A DNA stretch of 64,000 bases from Amia ocellicauda (GCF_036373705.1 NW_027102660.1:62001-126000), one strand, 5' to 3'; positions 42,901 to 54,902 are shown, counted from the first letter of the stretch. The notes: generated by a model not told the origin, from the sequence alone. Numbers and translations are program-made.

Positions 42901-44208
42901 ATGTCTTTTGTCCACAGTCTATCGGAAGAATGCGTCAAATCAGAACTGGATCTGTTTACAGTTCCATACACTCAAACGAGTATAGATAAGATCATATATG
43001 TAGAGATTCCCTCTCTTTCTGCAATTTCAGACACGGCCCCTCTGGAGTTTTTTATGGCTGGCAATGGCGAGGATTATATTGATTTGAATAACACATTTAT
43101 TTTAATGAACTGTAAAGTGACTGATGAGGATGGCGATGCAATCGAGAAGACGACCAACGCTGGGGTCATCAATTACCCGGTGGCCACCATGTTTTCACAG
43201 GTGGATGTGACCCTGGGAGATCGGCTCATTAGTCAAAGCAGCAATACTTACCCCTATAGAGCCATGATGGAGTGTATCCTTAATTATAGTGAGGAGACCC
43301 TAAGCAAACAGTTCAACCCCGGCCTTTTCTTCAAAGACATCCCGGAAGCTATGGACGACAAGGATCCAGAGGGACTCAATAAGGGTTTGCAAAAAAGAAC
43401 GGCCTTTTCAACAGAAGGGAGGACCTTTGAGCTAATGGGGCATATCCATGCAGACATATTTTTCCAAGAAAAACTCATGCTCAACGGGGTAGACATTAAA
43501 ATTAAAATGATCCGTAGTAAAAGTGCTTTTTGTCTGATGACCCCTGATACTGAAAAATATAAACTGACCATATTATCGGCCTCGCTGTTTGTGAAAAAAG
43601 TGTCCGTCTCCCCGGCGGTTAAACTAGGACACGCGCAGGCGTTAATGACGGCAAACGCCAAGTACCCGATCGAAAGAGTCTATATGAAAGTCCACAGTAT
43701 CCCCGCAGGGACACGGGTGATGAACCAGGAAAATCTGTTTCTAGGACAGCTCCCAAAACAGGTTATTATAGGTCTCGTGGATAATGATGCATTTACCGGG
43801 GTTTACAACAAGAACCCCTTTATCTTTAAACATTATAACGCGGAATTTATAGCGTTGTACATCGATGGTGTGCAGGTTCCATCCAGACCTTTTCAACCTG
43901 ACTTTGAAAACGGCAATGCGGTTCGTGAATATTACAGTCTAGTACTGGCTACGGGTCGCCATCTCAAGGATCAAACTCTGCTGATCGATCGCCGGGAATA
44001 CTGCAGCGGTTACACCCTGTACGGTTTCAACCTGACCCCTGACGAAGAGTGTGGACAACATTTTTCACTGATGAAGACGTGCAATATGCGTTTGGTGATG
44101 CGTTTCAAGCAGCCTCTACCACGCACTGTAAATATGGTCGTGAATGCTGTGTTTGACAACATTATTGAGGAGAATCAGAGGAGAAACGTTCTGTATGATT
44201 ATTATTAA
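42901..44208 (+). CDS. Hexon-like major capsid protein, intact (E3)
   Basis: This is a 435-residue double jelly-roll capsid protein in the Maverick/adintovirus style, recognised from NYPVATMFSQVDVTLGDRL, the conserved SNTYPYRAMME segment, FELMGHIHADIF and the C-terminal YTLYGFNLTPD. It would form the trimeric capsid faces. The length fits Maverick major capsid proteins. The start follows the core-protein stop by two bases and the stop abuts the protease ATG by one base, suggesting one late transcript. It is the only uninterrupted hexon here. Confidence 0.93.
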   Translation: MSFVHSLSEECVKSELDLFTVPYTQTSIDKIIYVEIPSLSAISDTAPLEFFMAGNGEDYIDLNNTFILMNCKVTDEDGDAIEKTTNAGVINYPVATMFSQVDVTLGDRLISQSSNTYPYRAMMECILNYSEETLSKQFNPGLFFKDIPEAMDDKDPEGLNKGLQKRTAFSTEGRTFELMGHIHADIFFQEKLMLNGVDIKIKMIRSKSAFCLMTPDTEKYKLTILSASLFVKKVSVSPAVKLGHAQALMTANAKYPIERVYMKVHSIPAGTRVMNQENLFLGQLPKQVIIGLVDNDAFTGVYNKNPFIFKHYNAEFIALYIDGVQVPSRPFQPDFENGNAVREYYSLVLATGRHLKDQTLLIDRREYCSGYTLYGFNLTPDEECGQHFSLMKTCNMRLVMRFKQPLPRTVNMVVNAVFDNIIEENQRRNVLYDYY

Positions 44209-44209
44209 A

Positions 44210-44767
44210 ATGAACACCAGAGAGCTCAACCACATCATGAATGCCCTGGCCGGCTCACGGAAACTGTTTCAAGGAGTCTACGCCTGCGATCAGCTGCCTA
44301 AATTTAAGATCAAGAATTTACCTGCAATGTACATAATCAACACACACCCTAAAAATATGCCCGGAGAACATTGGCTGGCTATTTATCTAAGGGAGGACCA
44401 CCGTGGTGAATTTTTTGATTCCTATGCAAACCCCCCGGATTTCAGACCTTTCCCTCGGAAGATAAATAACTTTCTGCTCAACAACTGTCAAGAAACCATT
44501 TACAGCGGTCGTCAAGTACAAAGTCTTCAGACCTTCACTTGTGGTCAACACTGTGTGTTTTTCTTATATCATAGATCTAAAGGAAGGTCATACCCCGATA
44601 TTATGGCCTTGTACAGTGAGGATTTAGGCCAAAATGATAAAAAAGTGGCAGAGTTTGTCAGTACACTGTGGACCCCCCCTTATAACACAATGACTTACGA
44701 CCCTAGCCAGCCATGTATACAGATGGGGTGTTCTTGTGAGGATTTTAAAAGATGTCATGCGTGTTAA
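44210..44767 (+). CDS. Adenain-like cysteine protease (E3)
   Basis: This 185-residue enzyme would process capsid and core precursors. Catalytic residues in family order are H54 (EHWLAIYL), D70 (FFDSY), Q113 and C115 (TCGQHCVFFL). The C-terminal 17 residues hold five Cys (CIQMGCSCEDFKRCHAC), possibly metal-binding or redox-sensitive. The upstream open codons (from 44144) are hexon sequence in another frame. The ATG at 44210, right after the hexon stop, is preferred. Confidence 0.92.
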   Translation: MNTRELNHIMNALAGSRKLFQGVYACDQLPKFKIKNLPAMYIINTHPKNMPGEHWLAIYLREDHRGEFFDSYANPPDFRPFPRKINNFLLNNCQETIYSGRQVQSLQTFTCGQHCVFFLYHRSKGRSYPDIMALYSEDLGQNDKKVAEFVSTLWTPPYNTMTYDPSQPCIQMGCSCEDFKRCHAC

Positions 44768-45037
44768 GTTGAAAAAATAATGAAAACAGCCTTTGAATCA
44801 TTAGTTTTGTTTTTATTCAACACAATTCTTATACAAAGCAGGGGTTATGGTATAAATAAATGTACAACATTTGAAAAAAAAAAAAAAAAAAAAAATTGTT
44901 TGTCGGGTCATTATTTACATGGGAGACAAATAAAAACATGATATTAATAAGCTTCCCAACGATGGATAGATCCTGAGGATGGTCGCTCAGCACGGTCAGA
45001 GTAATGAGATATCGGAGTCAGATCAGGCTCCACCTCT

Positions 45038-45688
45038 TTACAAGGGGCGGATTTTTTGTAGCGTTTCCTGGTTAGGAACTGTTGATTGGGGCATGTTCAG
45101 ACAGGCCATCGCCTGTAGGAAAGCATTCCAGCCTACAGGTCGGCGACTATCGGGTACCTTATTAGTGCTAGTGAAACTCTTCAACAAATCCAACATGTGT
45201 GAACCTTTGATCAGTTGTCCTTTAAAAACAAATTCACCCTGTTCATTCCAAGCAGTTACCCGCGGTTTCTGAACCATTTTGTGCAGGATATATTGTGCAT
45301 GTCTTTTGCTTCTGGCCGGCATGTTTCTCAAAACATCCGTTACAACATCTCCCTCTGAACTCTCAACAGGTTCGGTCACCGCAACATCTTTATCAACCGT
45401 ACCCCCCGCATCAGCCCCAGAACCATTTTCTTGATAGGCCATGGTTAAAGTTAAAATGTTATGATCTTTTTCACCCTGTCTAACCAGACGGAGGTAGCGC
45501 TGTAACGTGTTGGTATACAACTGGGCTTTGGAATACTGATTTAAATCGGCCCTGGCCTGTATAGCTTTCATTTCAGAGTCCAGGTTGTTTTCGGCCGTTT
45601 GTCTAATGGGCTCTGGCCCGACAACATTTTTTCTCAGTTTCTCAAGCTGCTCCTGAGGGATCAAAAACATTTTCTGAGCATATTCCAT
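45038..45688 (-). pseudogene. Conserved late protein MEYAQKMF, altered C-terminus (E3)
   Basis: It matches E2 to about residue 213 and ends early at KIRPL. There, ctttacaaggggcgg replaces ctttacacagacgg, removing about 31 C-terminal residues. Downstream lies a long A run (44872-44894), an expansion of the AT-rich polyadenylation gap. Confidence 0.7.
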
Positions 45689-45690
45689 TA

Positions 45691-46026
45691 TTAACCCACT
45701 CTGGAAGCTAGAAGACTGGTTAGGAAAGGCACGGCTATGCTCAACAGCGGTCCTATAAAACCCCCGGTTTGATTAATCTTCTTTCTTTTTCTTTTAATAG
45801 AATACTTCTTATTAGCGATGATCTTGATAACCGCTTTTTGTTTTTTGAGTTTAGAATGTTGAGAAGGGGTTAGGGGTATATTACCACGTAAGATGTTAAA
45901 AGCTATTTCACACAGGGTCTCGATCAAATCCGAGGGGGCCCCTGCCAGCACAGCTTTCCTATGGCGCGGGCTCCCCTCAAATAACATTTGCAAAAGCGGC
46001 AGATTTCTTTTAATCCGAACAGACAT
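45691..46026 (-). CDS. Small basic Maverick protein (E3)
   Basis: This is an intact 111-residue frame, one residue different from E2 (EGSPRH for ERSPRH). Spacing to both neighbours is unchanged. Confidence 0.75.
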   Translation of the reverse strand: MSVRIKRNLPLLQMLFEGSPRHRKAVLAGAPSDLIETLCEIAFNILRGNIPLTPSQHSKLKKQKAVIKIIANKKYSIKRKRKKINQTGGFIGPLLSIAVPFLTSLLASRVG

Positions 46027-46032
46027 TCTTAT

Positions 46033-46704
46033 TTATTTCCTTTTCTTTAGCACATACACTGCCGGCCAATCGGGCGGGCACAAACCTGTTCTGAGGCGAA
46101 AGTCTTCTGGGGTTTGTGCTTTTAAGTCCGCAATCATGTACCCGTAGGGTTTTTTGGTGGCATCCTCAAATGCCTCCAAAAAGAACTTGGTCTGGTTAGG
46201 GTACATTTGACGAGCCAAGACGGTGACCTGTAGTTTATCTCTGGGGTTTTTAAAAAGAATTATATAATTGGCATTTAAATTAATAGTGCGGCTTTTTTTA
46301 CCTTGAAAAAATAGATTTTGAACTAAATAAATAATACTTAAATTCCTATGATGAGTGCACTTTGTGAAAGCTTTTTCCACTTCACTGTTGTCACCGGCCT
46401 GCTCCATCAGGTCATCAAGGATCACTAGATTAGTTTGACCGGGCGGGAACAAGTCATCGTCACACAACGAGGCGGGGAGACCTTGCACAAATTTCAGATT
46501 ATTTTTTTTCGAAGCCAAATCATCGTAGAGAGGTTGCCAGCAAGAGTAACACCACACTATGTTGTCAAGAGCTTGGGACACGGTTGCGTCCACATCTTCT
46601 ATGATGTTCTTTATAAGATAGCTCTTCCCCGAATTGGAGGGACCGGCTATAATACAGGAGAAAGGGTGTTGAAATCTGTTATCAAAACCACCGCTAATAT
46701 CCAT
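46033..46704 (-). CDS. Packaging ATPase (E3)
   Basis: This is an intact 223-residue frame with GPSNSGKS and LVILDDLM. It differs from E2 by a dozen or so substitutions, several shared with E1 (CYSCWQ, LKAQTPEDF), consistent with E1 and E3 being a separate lineage from E2/E4. Confidence 0.92.
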   Translation of the reverse strand: MDISGGFDNRFQHPFSCIIAGPSNSGKSYLIKNIIEDVDATVSQALDNIVWCYSCWQPLYDDLASKKNNLKFVQGLPASLCDDDLFPPGQTNLVILDDLMEQAGDNSEVEKAFTKCTHHRNLSIIYLVQNLFFQGKKSRTINLNANYIILFKNPRDKLQVTVLARQMYPNQTKFFLEAFEDATKKPYGYMIADLKAQTPEDFRLRTGLCPPDWPAVYVLKKRK

Positions 46705-49700
46705 AAGGCAGAGTGGTATAATCAGTCTTCAACACTCTTTTATTGTACACCACCCTGAATCGTTTGTTTAGTGATCTATTTTCCAACGTGTACCCCTTTT
46801 TATTGCGATAGATCTGATTTCCGGCTGTAATAATCTCACGAGGAGGCGCGTCTTTCTTGGTTACAAAACTTTCTACCAGGGTCGTCAGAGACTTGATGTT
46901 AATGAGCTTGTTGTTACAATGGTTCAGAGTGAAACCCTTAACTTTCATACAGGTCTTACCCGCAGCCGTTCTGTATGCGTAAGTCTTAGGACCCCCTGAA
47001 ACAAACTCCACTATGTGGTCCTGAGGATCTAGTTCGCTCGTTAACTCCCCAAGGTAGTCCCCGAGGGGAGGGACCCAATCCCCTGGCCTGGTGACAAAGA
47101 TTACAGAGTCAGTATCATGATAGAGCGTGCGTTCCTGCAACTGATCCATTAAGTTGTACAGTTCAAGCCGGGCGTAAGCCGTGGTAAAAACCGCTATGAA
47201 AACATTAACGTTCCCCTGTTTGGTGGGGAAATCTTTAGGGGCCCTCCACTGGACCTGTGCCACGTGGTCATTTAAGAATTGAAAGTGTGATACTGCATGT
47301 TGTTTGGAAAACATAAATTCTATAAACTGTTCAGGGGTTTTAATCAAGGTTGTGTTTAGACGGTAATTTCTTTCCCCAAACTTACCCCACAGACTGTTTA
47401 AAATCAGTTTGGACATTTGTCTCTTGGCGGGGTTTACAGTTATGTTCCCCGGCTCTAGACGGATCCCTTCCTTTTCAAAATATTGCTGAACGTATCGCTC
47501 TTTGGCCGCGGAGTCAACACACCATGAGGGATAGCCCGATGCCTCCTGTTTCCCTTTCAGATGGGTCATAATGTAATCAGCAAAAAGAGTATCAGATTTT
47601 TCAGAAAAATGCCAAACCTCATGCACCTTACCGACTCTGTAACCTTTCTCCACCGCCTTGTCAAGCTCAATGTTACACTAGACACCCGTCAGCGCTCTCT
47701 CTTCATCACTGTGCAGACAAGAGGTAGTTTGATTTTCAGTTTCCACACACGTTCTACACAGAGGGAACATCAATTTTCCCGAACACCTGTAAGGCAACAC
47801 GGGTAAGAACAGCTCGCGAGGAGGGTACATGGTGACTTTGATCAAACCAAAGTAATGTCCGATTTCGAGAAAGTCACGATAAACAATGGTTGGACGCCCC
47901 ACCGGGTACATTTTGGTCTTGTTGACATAAGGGTACAGACTGGTGAAATCATAGTAATCTACTCTCTCACCCTCCTTTACCTCATAATGTAAACAGAGGG
48001 CGTTGGTACGACCCCCAAATAACACATCCCGGGGCTCTAGACGTTCAGGAAAGTCCAAGGTTTCCATAAACCGTTGTACCCCCGCATCCTGTTGCTTCAG
48101 GGTCGTCCACTCGTGTTTCCAAATCACCAGCACGTTCAAACCATAGGTGTTTTTTAAAGTTTCAATTCGTTCCTGGAAATCATAGTACATATCACCGCAG
48201 AGTTTTTGTGTTACGGGGTTAAAGGTGTTTGGGTCGAAGCACTGAGGACAGCCATGGTAAATACAACCTGCAAACTCATAAGCGGTACGCCGCCCGGACA
48301 CGTCGCTAAAATCGTCTAAGTAGTAAGGCCCCATTTTGACTTCCCCTTGATTTAAAGCATGTCTGATGAAGATGTTATCCCGGGCACTCAGGTATTCCAG
48401 CCACTGTATGGAGACAGTCGAAAAGTTCTTTTGTCTAGCACGATAGTTGTCAGAAGTGGTGACCGCTATAGTGTTTTTCTGCAAGAAATTGGACCGATAC
48501 ATTTTCATGCAGAGAGACGCTATGGTCACACTTTGCAAAGGGTCGAGACCCGATGTGTTGATAACCTCGGCGCGGAAACGCACACAGGCTTCTTTAAGGA
48601 TCACCACATCATTTTTACATTAAGCGGCCATCTCTTCTCGGAAATCAAAAACACCTCCCTTAACCGTATTGTACCATTTAAAGAATTCCTCCCTCTCATG
48701 AGACATCATAGTATCAACCCCATAATAAGAGGCGGGCGGGTAGGACCCTCGATAATTTTGAGTGTCCTTAGTATTAAAAAAATGGCAGAACCAACCTTTC
48801 TTCTGAGCCTCAAAACCCAGAGCCTTAGGCAAAGCGCTCAATTTCATGGGGAGGAAATTTAACGAGTCTATGTAACGTTAGTTGAAAGCTTCGTCGGTGA
48901 AACACATGATCTTGCTACCCTGAGCTATTATTTTTGGGGTCACCCCATTTTCCACCAGATACTTCATCAAAATGTAAGAATCATAACCCTTAGCATTGTG
49001 GGCAACAAATGTGTAATTGAGGTATTTTGGACCGCGATACCGCGTAAAGAAATCCCTGACACAACTCTCACCGCTAGCTGACCACTCACGATCCAACATG
49101 TCAATGCAGTGTATATAATTAGCAACGTGGACCCCGTTTTCTTGCCGGCATTCAAAATCAAAAAAGACATACCGGTTGTGCGGCGGCTCCTTTTTAACCG
49201 GCTGAATAAAGCACTGGTGTTCGGACCCCGGGGTTAAATCAGCATTACAGATCCTGCATCTCGGCTCCAGATATTTGTGTGGTTTAACCTCATGAAAACG
49301 GTACTGGAGGCAACACTGCGGGCAATATTTAGTTTGATCACAATAACTCCGTTTTTAAACCCCCTCAGCAGCGGCCCTCTGTACCTTATGCTCGGAAAAA
49401 CAGAACGCTGAGAGACAAATCCTTAAGCAATCTTTACATCGGATGGTAGGGGCCAAACCCTTAAGACATTGCGGATTGAAACAGACGTTACAGTAACCGT
49501 CACAGCGGTGCTTAAGCTTATCATTGAAGGCCTTATAACACCAATGACAAACATACGAACAACCCAAAAAAGCCGTCAAACTCTTTATTCCAAAGTAATG
49601 ACTATCACTTAGGAAGAGAAACAGTGTCTGTGTATAGGTTTCAGGATGTGTCTGAAATTTCACAAATACTTCCTTTACCTCACAACGGTACCACACAACA

Positions 49701-50826
49701 ATTTTTAAAGACAACAACTCCTCAAACTTGGTGATGTCTGAAAAGGCAACCATCTGTTGAGAGTTTAAGCCGGCCCTCTGATGAAGCATTAAAGCCTCTT
49801 GCAGAGCTTGGGGTTCAGGCATGTCGGGGGTGAGTAGTTTTATTAAACTGTAAGCAAAACAGAGCTTATTGTCCCCACTGGAACTCACCACTAATTGCCT
49901 GAGCTTGGTCCTAATTATGACGTTCTTCAAGCATTTCGACAGTCTTCTAAGCGCCCCACCCTCAGGGTTACGAACCACATTCATTACCAGAGACAGACTT
50001 TCATCAGCTAAGATGGCTGCGTTACTTTGCAATAACGCTTCGATTTTAGCCAGACATCTAAATTATCTCCACTCAGCATTACAGATAGGTTGCTAAACAA
50101 ATCATCCCCTCTGAGTTCTAACTGTACAACATCTCGAGGTCTGACCCTTTCAGCAACCTGTTCAAGCATTTTTTGCAAGGCCTCGTGTATGTTGACAAAT
50201 ATTTCTGCATAATTGTCACAATTTAAAAGTTCTGCAAAATTAAAACGCTGAATCATTTCAAAATTGTTATAGGCCGGTCTATCTATAATCACGGGATCAC
50301 TGGTACTCTTGGACACATCATCATTTTGAACAAAGCCTTCACCCCCTACATTCTCACAGAGCATGTCCTCCACAGCCTTATCAGTCTCAGAACCCTCCAC
50401 ATTCCGAACACCCCCACTGCTGACATCTACAAAACCCCCTTTTTGAGGAGGCTCATTTAAAGCCTGTAAAAGTCCTTCAAAGATATCCAACCGGTTAATG
50501 TCAAGACCCTCCTCTATAGTGATGGCTGCTTCTGCCGCCATCCTGTGTTCTAATTGTCTCAAATCATTTATAATAGGGGCAGAATTTGGTCGGGGTAGCT
50601 CCTCCAAAGCCTCCACCATTTCAAACAAATCGGGGTGAACTAGGGGGTGAGCCTCTATAAGCGCTACCGGTGGGAGGTGGTTATTTAGATCATTGACCAT
50701 CTGTAACAGGTCGGGGTTCACCGGTAAGTCTGTTAATTCACATTCTATCGGTGGTAATTGGGGGTTATTTACATCATTTATCATTTGTAATAGTTCCAGG
50801 TTCATTGGGACATCAGAGGAGTTCAC
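46694..50826 (-). pseudogene. PolB: PolB with five breaks (E3)
   Basis: Full length is retained, but there is the shared frameshift near 50030, a private frameshift near 49355 (after AAEGV), the shared TAA at 48878, a private TAA at 48620 (after EEMAA) and a private TAG at 47678. The Exo I motif keeps Asp (FFDFEC), unlike E2. Motifs A, B and C are intact. Between the fingers and N-terminal domain this copy is continuous where E2 has a stop. Confidence 0.92.
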
Positions 50827-50988
50827 AACAGGGCCGGGGATGTTCTCTCGGGAAGGTCTTTTTGGGGCCCTAGCTTGTTCATAATCCTTTAGTTTGTGAG
50901 TTCTTTTACCAAGTCAGGACATTTTTTAATTTATTTTTTATTTTTCCAACAACCCACAATAGTAAGGCGTTTTGTGTCTATTATAACA

Positions 50989-52891
50989 TTAAATACTGTA
51001 CAATTCGTTAGTAAGGGTATTAATAAGGGTGTTTTGGCTCTCTATCACCAGGTTTTGCCCCACTAACACAAGTCTTTGATTTTGTAACAAAGTATGTAGC
51101 AACTCATGCTGACCTTCAGGAAGTAGCTCCGGGGGCTGGTGGCCTGGCTCAGCTTCAAAGGATGGTCGCTCCGGTAAATCTCGGTCGAAGGAGGCAGGGA
51201 GCGAGCGTATACTCATGGACGGAGACCAAGAAGGCCCTTGCGGTGACACCCTGGCCAAGCGCGGGGTACTGTTCCGCGTTTCTGTAGCCAAGAAATGGGT
51301 CTGGGGGAACGATGTTGAAACCAGGCCGTCGTTGGGTGGTGTGTCAGCCCTGACTGACGGCGACCCATGAGGTTGTTGGATGCCTCTATTTGTTCCGCCC
51401 GACAATGCGGCGGGCTGAATCTGGGGTGTTGAATTACCCCCAGAAGGCTGTGGCCTGAGTAGATGTTGGGGGGTCTCCATGACCACCGTGGGGGATCCTC
51501 TTGGTGATCTCACCGGGGAAGATGTTTGATCCCACTTAGACGGGGTAATTGTTCTCAATAGCTCATCCACAGAATGACTATCCCAAGAGTCTTGGGAAGA
51601 ATAAAAATATACATTACATTTACATCTTTAAACGGCGACAGAAATCAAACTTAAAACAACATGTCCAGGACATTCAAAACCTTTAGCTTTTTTAGACCTT
51701 TGAAAATAGCCTTAGACATTCAATACAACGCAATATTATTTACAGACAATATATTTATTAGGACTTGATAATAAATGTAAAACAGAGAAGCCGCTGTAAA
51801 TAAACTGTAAATAAACTGTTTCTTAAATGTTTCTTTAAAAACTGTAATATTGTTAATAAAACACACACACACACAACAACATTTCATTTTTAAACGAACC
51901 TTCCAAGTGTAAACGATTCCTGATCCCGGGACTTCCTGTTTCACAAACGTTTTCACGATCTGTTTAAATATTAAATACAATGAACACCTTCAAGCCTTTT
52001 CCTACAACCACTTTAAAACAGAAGTATAATAGCGGGAGATAAGTCAAACAACTTACTAAACCCTTTCGGACGGCTTTACTTCCTAACCAGACGGTACGGC
52101 AATCGGTCATTTCTAAACACGTTCCCCAGAAACAAGCCTAGACCTGTCCGGACTTCTAAAGATCTTTCCCAGAACCCCCCGCCCTATAGGAAACGCTTAA
52201 ATCGCTTAAATATTAGCCCTCAACGGGCAAACAAAGCCCTTTTAAAAACATTAAAGTTTGAAAGATCTTACTTACCTCCACAGAATAATCGTTTCTTATT
52301 TTTTTTGGCTGGTTTAGCTTTTTGCACCGCTGTGAAGGTAAGAGACATGTTTAACCTTTAACCACACCGCTTTATAAAAAGCTTTAACCTCTTACAGGCT
52401 GCAGATATATACTCACAGCTATCAGATACCGGGGCTGACGGCCTTTCAGATTCTTGAAAGGTTACTGTTCTAGTAGGTAAAACGAAACAAGCCCTCGATG
52501 TGGAAGGCCTTTCGTTGTCTCGAACCACGTTTCTTAATACTGTTAGACAGGATAATTTTTTAAAATTAACAAAACTGGACTCAAACATCTTACAGAAACG
52601 TTATACAAACAAACAGGGGTTTAGTTCTTACCCGGTCGGCAGACAGCCTGTCTAGGGACAACCACTTCTCTTGGTCGATCCTCGGAGACATTAATCACAG
52701 GCCTTTCGATAGTATCTGTGTAATTAAAGAGACCGGCATTAATATATATTAAAACGTTTTCATAACTCTAATGAGCCTCTTCAAAACCACACACACCCAT
52801 ACATAAGAACCCATGAGCGCAAACACAAAAATCTTACCGTCGTTGTTCCAGATTATCTCCTCAGCGTTGGGAAATAACTGCTGTTGACTGG
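50989..52891 (-). pseudogene. Spliced gene lacking exon 1 and promoter (E3)
   Basis: Exons 2-7 (52838-52891, 52632-52715, 52417-52539, 52276-52329, 51900-51959, 50989-51590) are present with intact signals and lengths. Truncation at 52986 removes exon 1 with the start codon and the TATA box. Adjoining DNA is tRNA-repeat spacer. Confidence 0.68.
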
Positions 52892-53338
52892 CTGAAAAAT
52901 AATTTTACAGAACTTAAAACAGATGTTATAGCCTTATTTACAATACATGCACACAACACGCTCTGAGTCAATGAAAATAATCTGAAGCTATTGTGCCTTC
53001 TACACCTTACGGTAGCAACAAATCTAACTACTGCTTTACTTTAACATTAATAATGACGGCGACTACGACGACAACAAGAATAACAACAACAACATCATCA
53101 TCATCAGATTTTAATTAAAAGTGGCTACACCAGCGTTTACAATTTCAACCTGTCGATGGACGAACGCTCTGAGTGCACCGATTTCGGGACACTTCGGAAA
53201 CTCTTTCAAAGGCAGGACGACCTGCGCTCTGACAGTGCCTGCGTTTAGCCCTACAAGGTGATGCTGAATGGCTTGTTCAAACGGCTGGTGGTCTTCCGTC
53301 ACCACCAGACTATCAGAGCTATACTGCGCCTTCAACTA

Positions 53339-53344
53339 CATAAG
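53339..53344. other. Uninterrupted CATAAG target site, cluster IV (first)
   Basis: The context ccttcaactaCATAAGagtaac has no element. Confidence 0.82.
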
Positions 53345-53569
53345 AGTAACAGCAATGTCGCCGATCCTGCTACGGTCGTATTGTAACGCAATAACATGTA
53401 TCGATTTTAAAAGTGTCAGTTCCAGTGCCTCGCAAAGCTACCCTTCTGCGATCGTTTGTTCTCAAGGTCAGGATTTCTTGCCACTCCGAGGAAGAGAAAA
53501 CGACGGCCGGCCTTGGGGCAGAGAGATGGCGAAGGGGTAACACGGCACTGGCACGCGTGCACCGCGGGT

Positions 53570-53642
53570 TGTTTCCGCCCGGTTTCGAACCAGGGACCTT
53601 TCGCGTGTGAGGCGAACGTGATAGCCACTACACTACGGAAAC
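53570..53642 (-). tRNA. tRNA-Val-CAC: tRNA-Val(CAC)
   Basis: All arms are intact apart from the CCTGG T-stem variant also seen at 35926. The anticodon loop is CTCACAC. It is possibly functional. Confidence 0.8.
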
Positions 53643-54303
53643 CGACCCGTCCTGGTGTTTCAAATGGCTCCCATCGAAGCCGGCTGGTAAAACGCGCACA
53701 GGGGTTTCCCGTGGGCCAGCCTGTGAGATAAAGGTTTCTATTTTCACTGACCTATTTTGCATTGCTCAAGGGCACATCAGGACACTTTGGAAACTCTTTC
53801 AAAGGAAGAACGCCCTGAGCTATGACAAGACTTACACTTACCCCAACAAGGTGATGCTCAATGGCTTGTTCAAACAGCTGCTGCTCGTCTTGTGCCACCA
53901 TCAGACAATCACAAAGCTATTGTGCCTTCTACACCTTACGGTAGCAACAAATCTAACTACTGCTTTACTTTAACAATAATAATGACGGCGACCACGACGA
54001 CAACAAGAAAAACAAGAACAACAACAACAACAAGAACAAGAACAACAACATCATCATCATCATCATCATCATATTTCAATTAAAAGTGGCTACACCAGCG
54101 TTTACTATTTCAACCTGTCGACGGACGGACGCTCTGAGTGCACCAATTTCGGGACACTTAGGAAACTCTATCAAAGGCAGGTCGCCCTGCGCTCTGACAG
54201 TGCCTGCACTTAGCCCAACAAGGTGATGCTGAATGGCTTGTTCAAACGGCTGGAGGTCCTCCGTCACCACCAGACTATCAGAGCTATACTGCGCCTTCGA
54301 CTA

Positions 54304-54309
54304 CATAAG
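54304..54309. other. Uninterrupted CATAAG target site, cluster IV (second)
   Basis: The context cttcgactaCATAAGagtaac is the same variant as 18923. Confidence 0.8.
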
Positions 54310-54534
54310 AGTAACAGCAATGTCGCTGATCCTGCTACGGTCGTATTGTAACAGCTACAACATGTATCGATTTTAAAAGTGTGAGTTCCAGCGCCTCGCA
54401 AAGCTACCCTTCTGCGATCGTTTATTCTCAAGGTCAGGATTTCTTGCCACTCCGAGGAAGAGAAAATGACGGCCGGCCTTGGGGCAGAGAGATGGCGACG
54501 GGTAACATGGCACTGGCACGCGTGCACCGCGGGT

Positions 54535-54607
54535 TGTTTCCGCCCGGTTTCGAACCGGGGACCTTTCGCGTGTGAGGCAAACGTGATAGCCACTACACTA
54601 CGGAAAA
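54535..54607 (-). tRNA. tRNA-Val-CAC: tRNA-Val(CAC), first base changed
   Basis: It is the same as the copy at 19154, with T at the first base and otherwise intact arms. This supports duplication of this cluster together with the element. Confidence 0.75.
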
Positions 54608-54896
54608 CGACCCGTCCTGGCGTTTCGAATGCCTCCCATCGAAGCAGGCTGATAAAACGCGCACAGGCGTTTCCCGTGGGCCAGCCTGTGAGATAAAGGT
54701 TTCTATTTTCACTGACCTATTTTGCATTGCTAAAGGGCACATCAGGACACTTCGGAAACTCTTTCAAAGGCAGGACGCCCTGCGCTCTGACAGTGCCTGC
54801 ACTTAACCCAACAAGGTGATGCTGAATGGCTTGTTCAAACGGCTGGTGGTCTTCCGTCACCACCAGACTATGAGAGCTATACTGCGCCTTCAACTA

Positions 54897-54902
54897 CATA
54901 AG
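54897..54902. other. Target-site duplication CATAAG, left of E4
   Basis: It precedes agtagatagtag. The right partner lies outside the window. Confidence 0.85.

Larger units (their letters stand above)
38455..52986. mobile_element. Maverick/Polinton copy E3, truncated at both ends
   Basis: Left breakpoint 38454-38458 shares CGCT between host and element. Right breakpoint 52985-52987 shares AG and removes exon 1 and the promoter of the spliced gene plus the right terminus. It retains the only intact hexon in the window. Confidence 0.9.
52987..54902. repeat. Host tRNA-Val tandem repeat, cluster IV
   Basis: It contains two CAC tRNA-Val loci, microsatellites near 53065 and 54000, and two empty CATAAG sites. 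It ends in the target duplication of E4. The second half (about 53885-54902) matches cluster II to within a few bases, including the first-base change of its tRNA. Confidence 0.8.

Noticed and set aside
19522-54902. Independent insertions of several elements at a CATAAG hotspot
   Set aside because: The complete copies share several inactivating mutations and neighbouring tRNA variants, which fits duplication of one insertion better. It cannot be fully excluded without outgroup copies.
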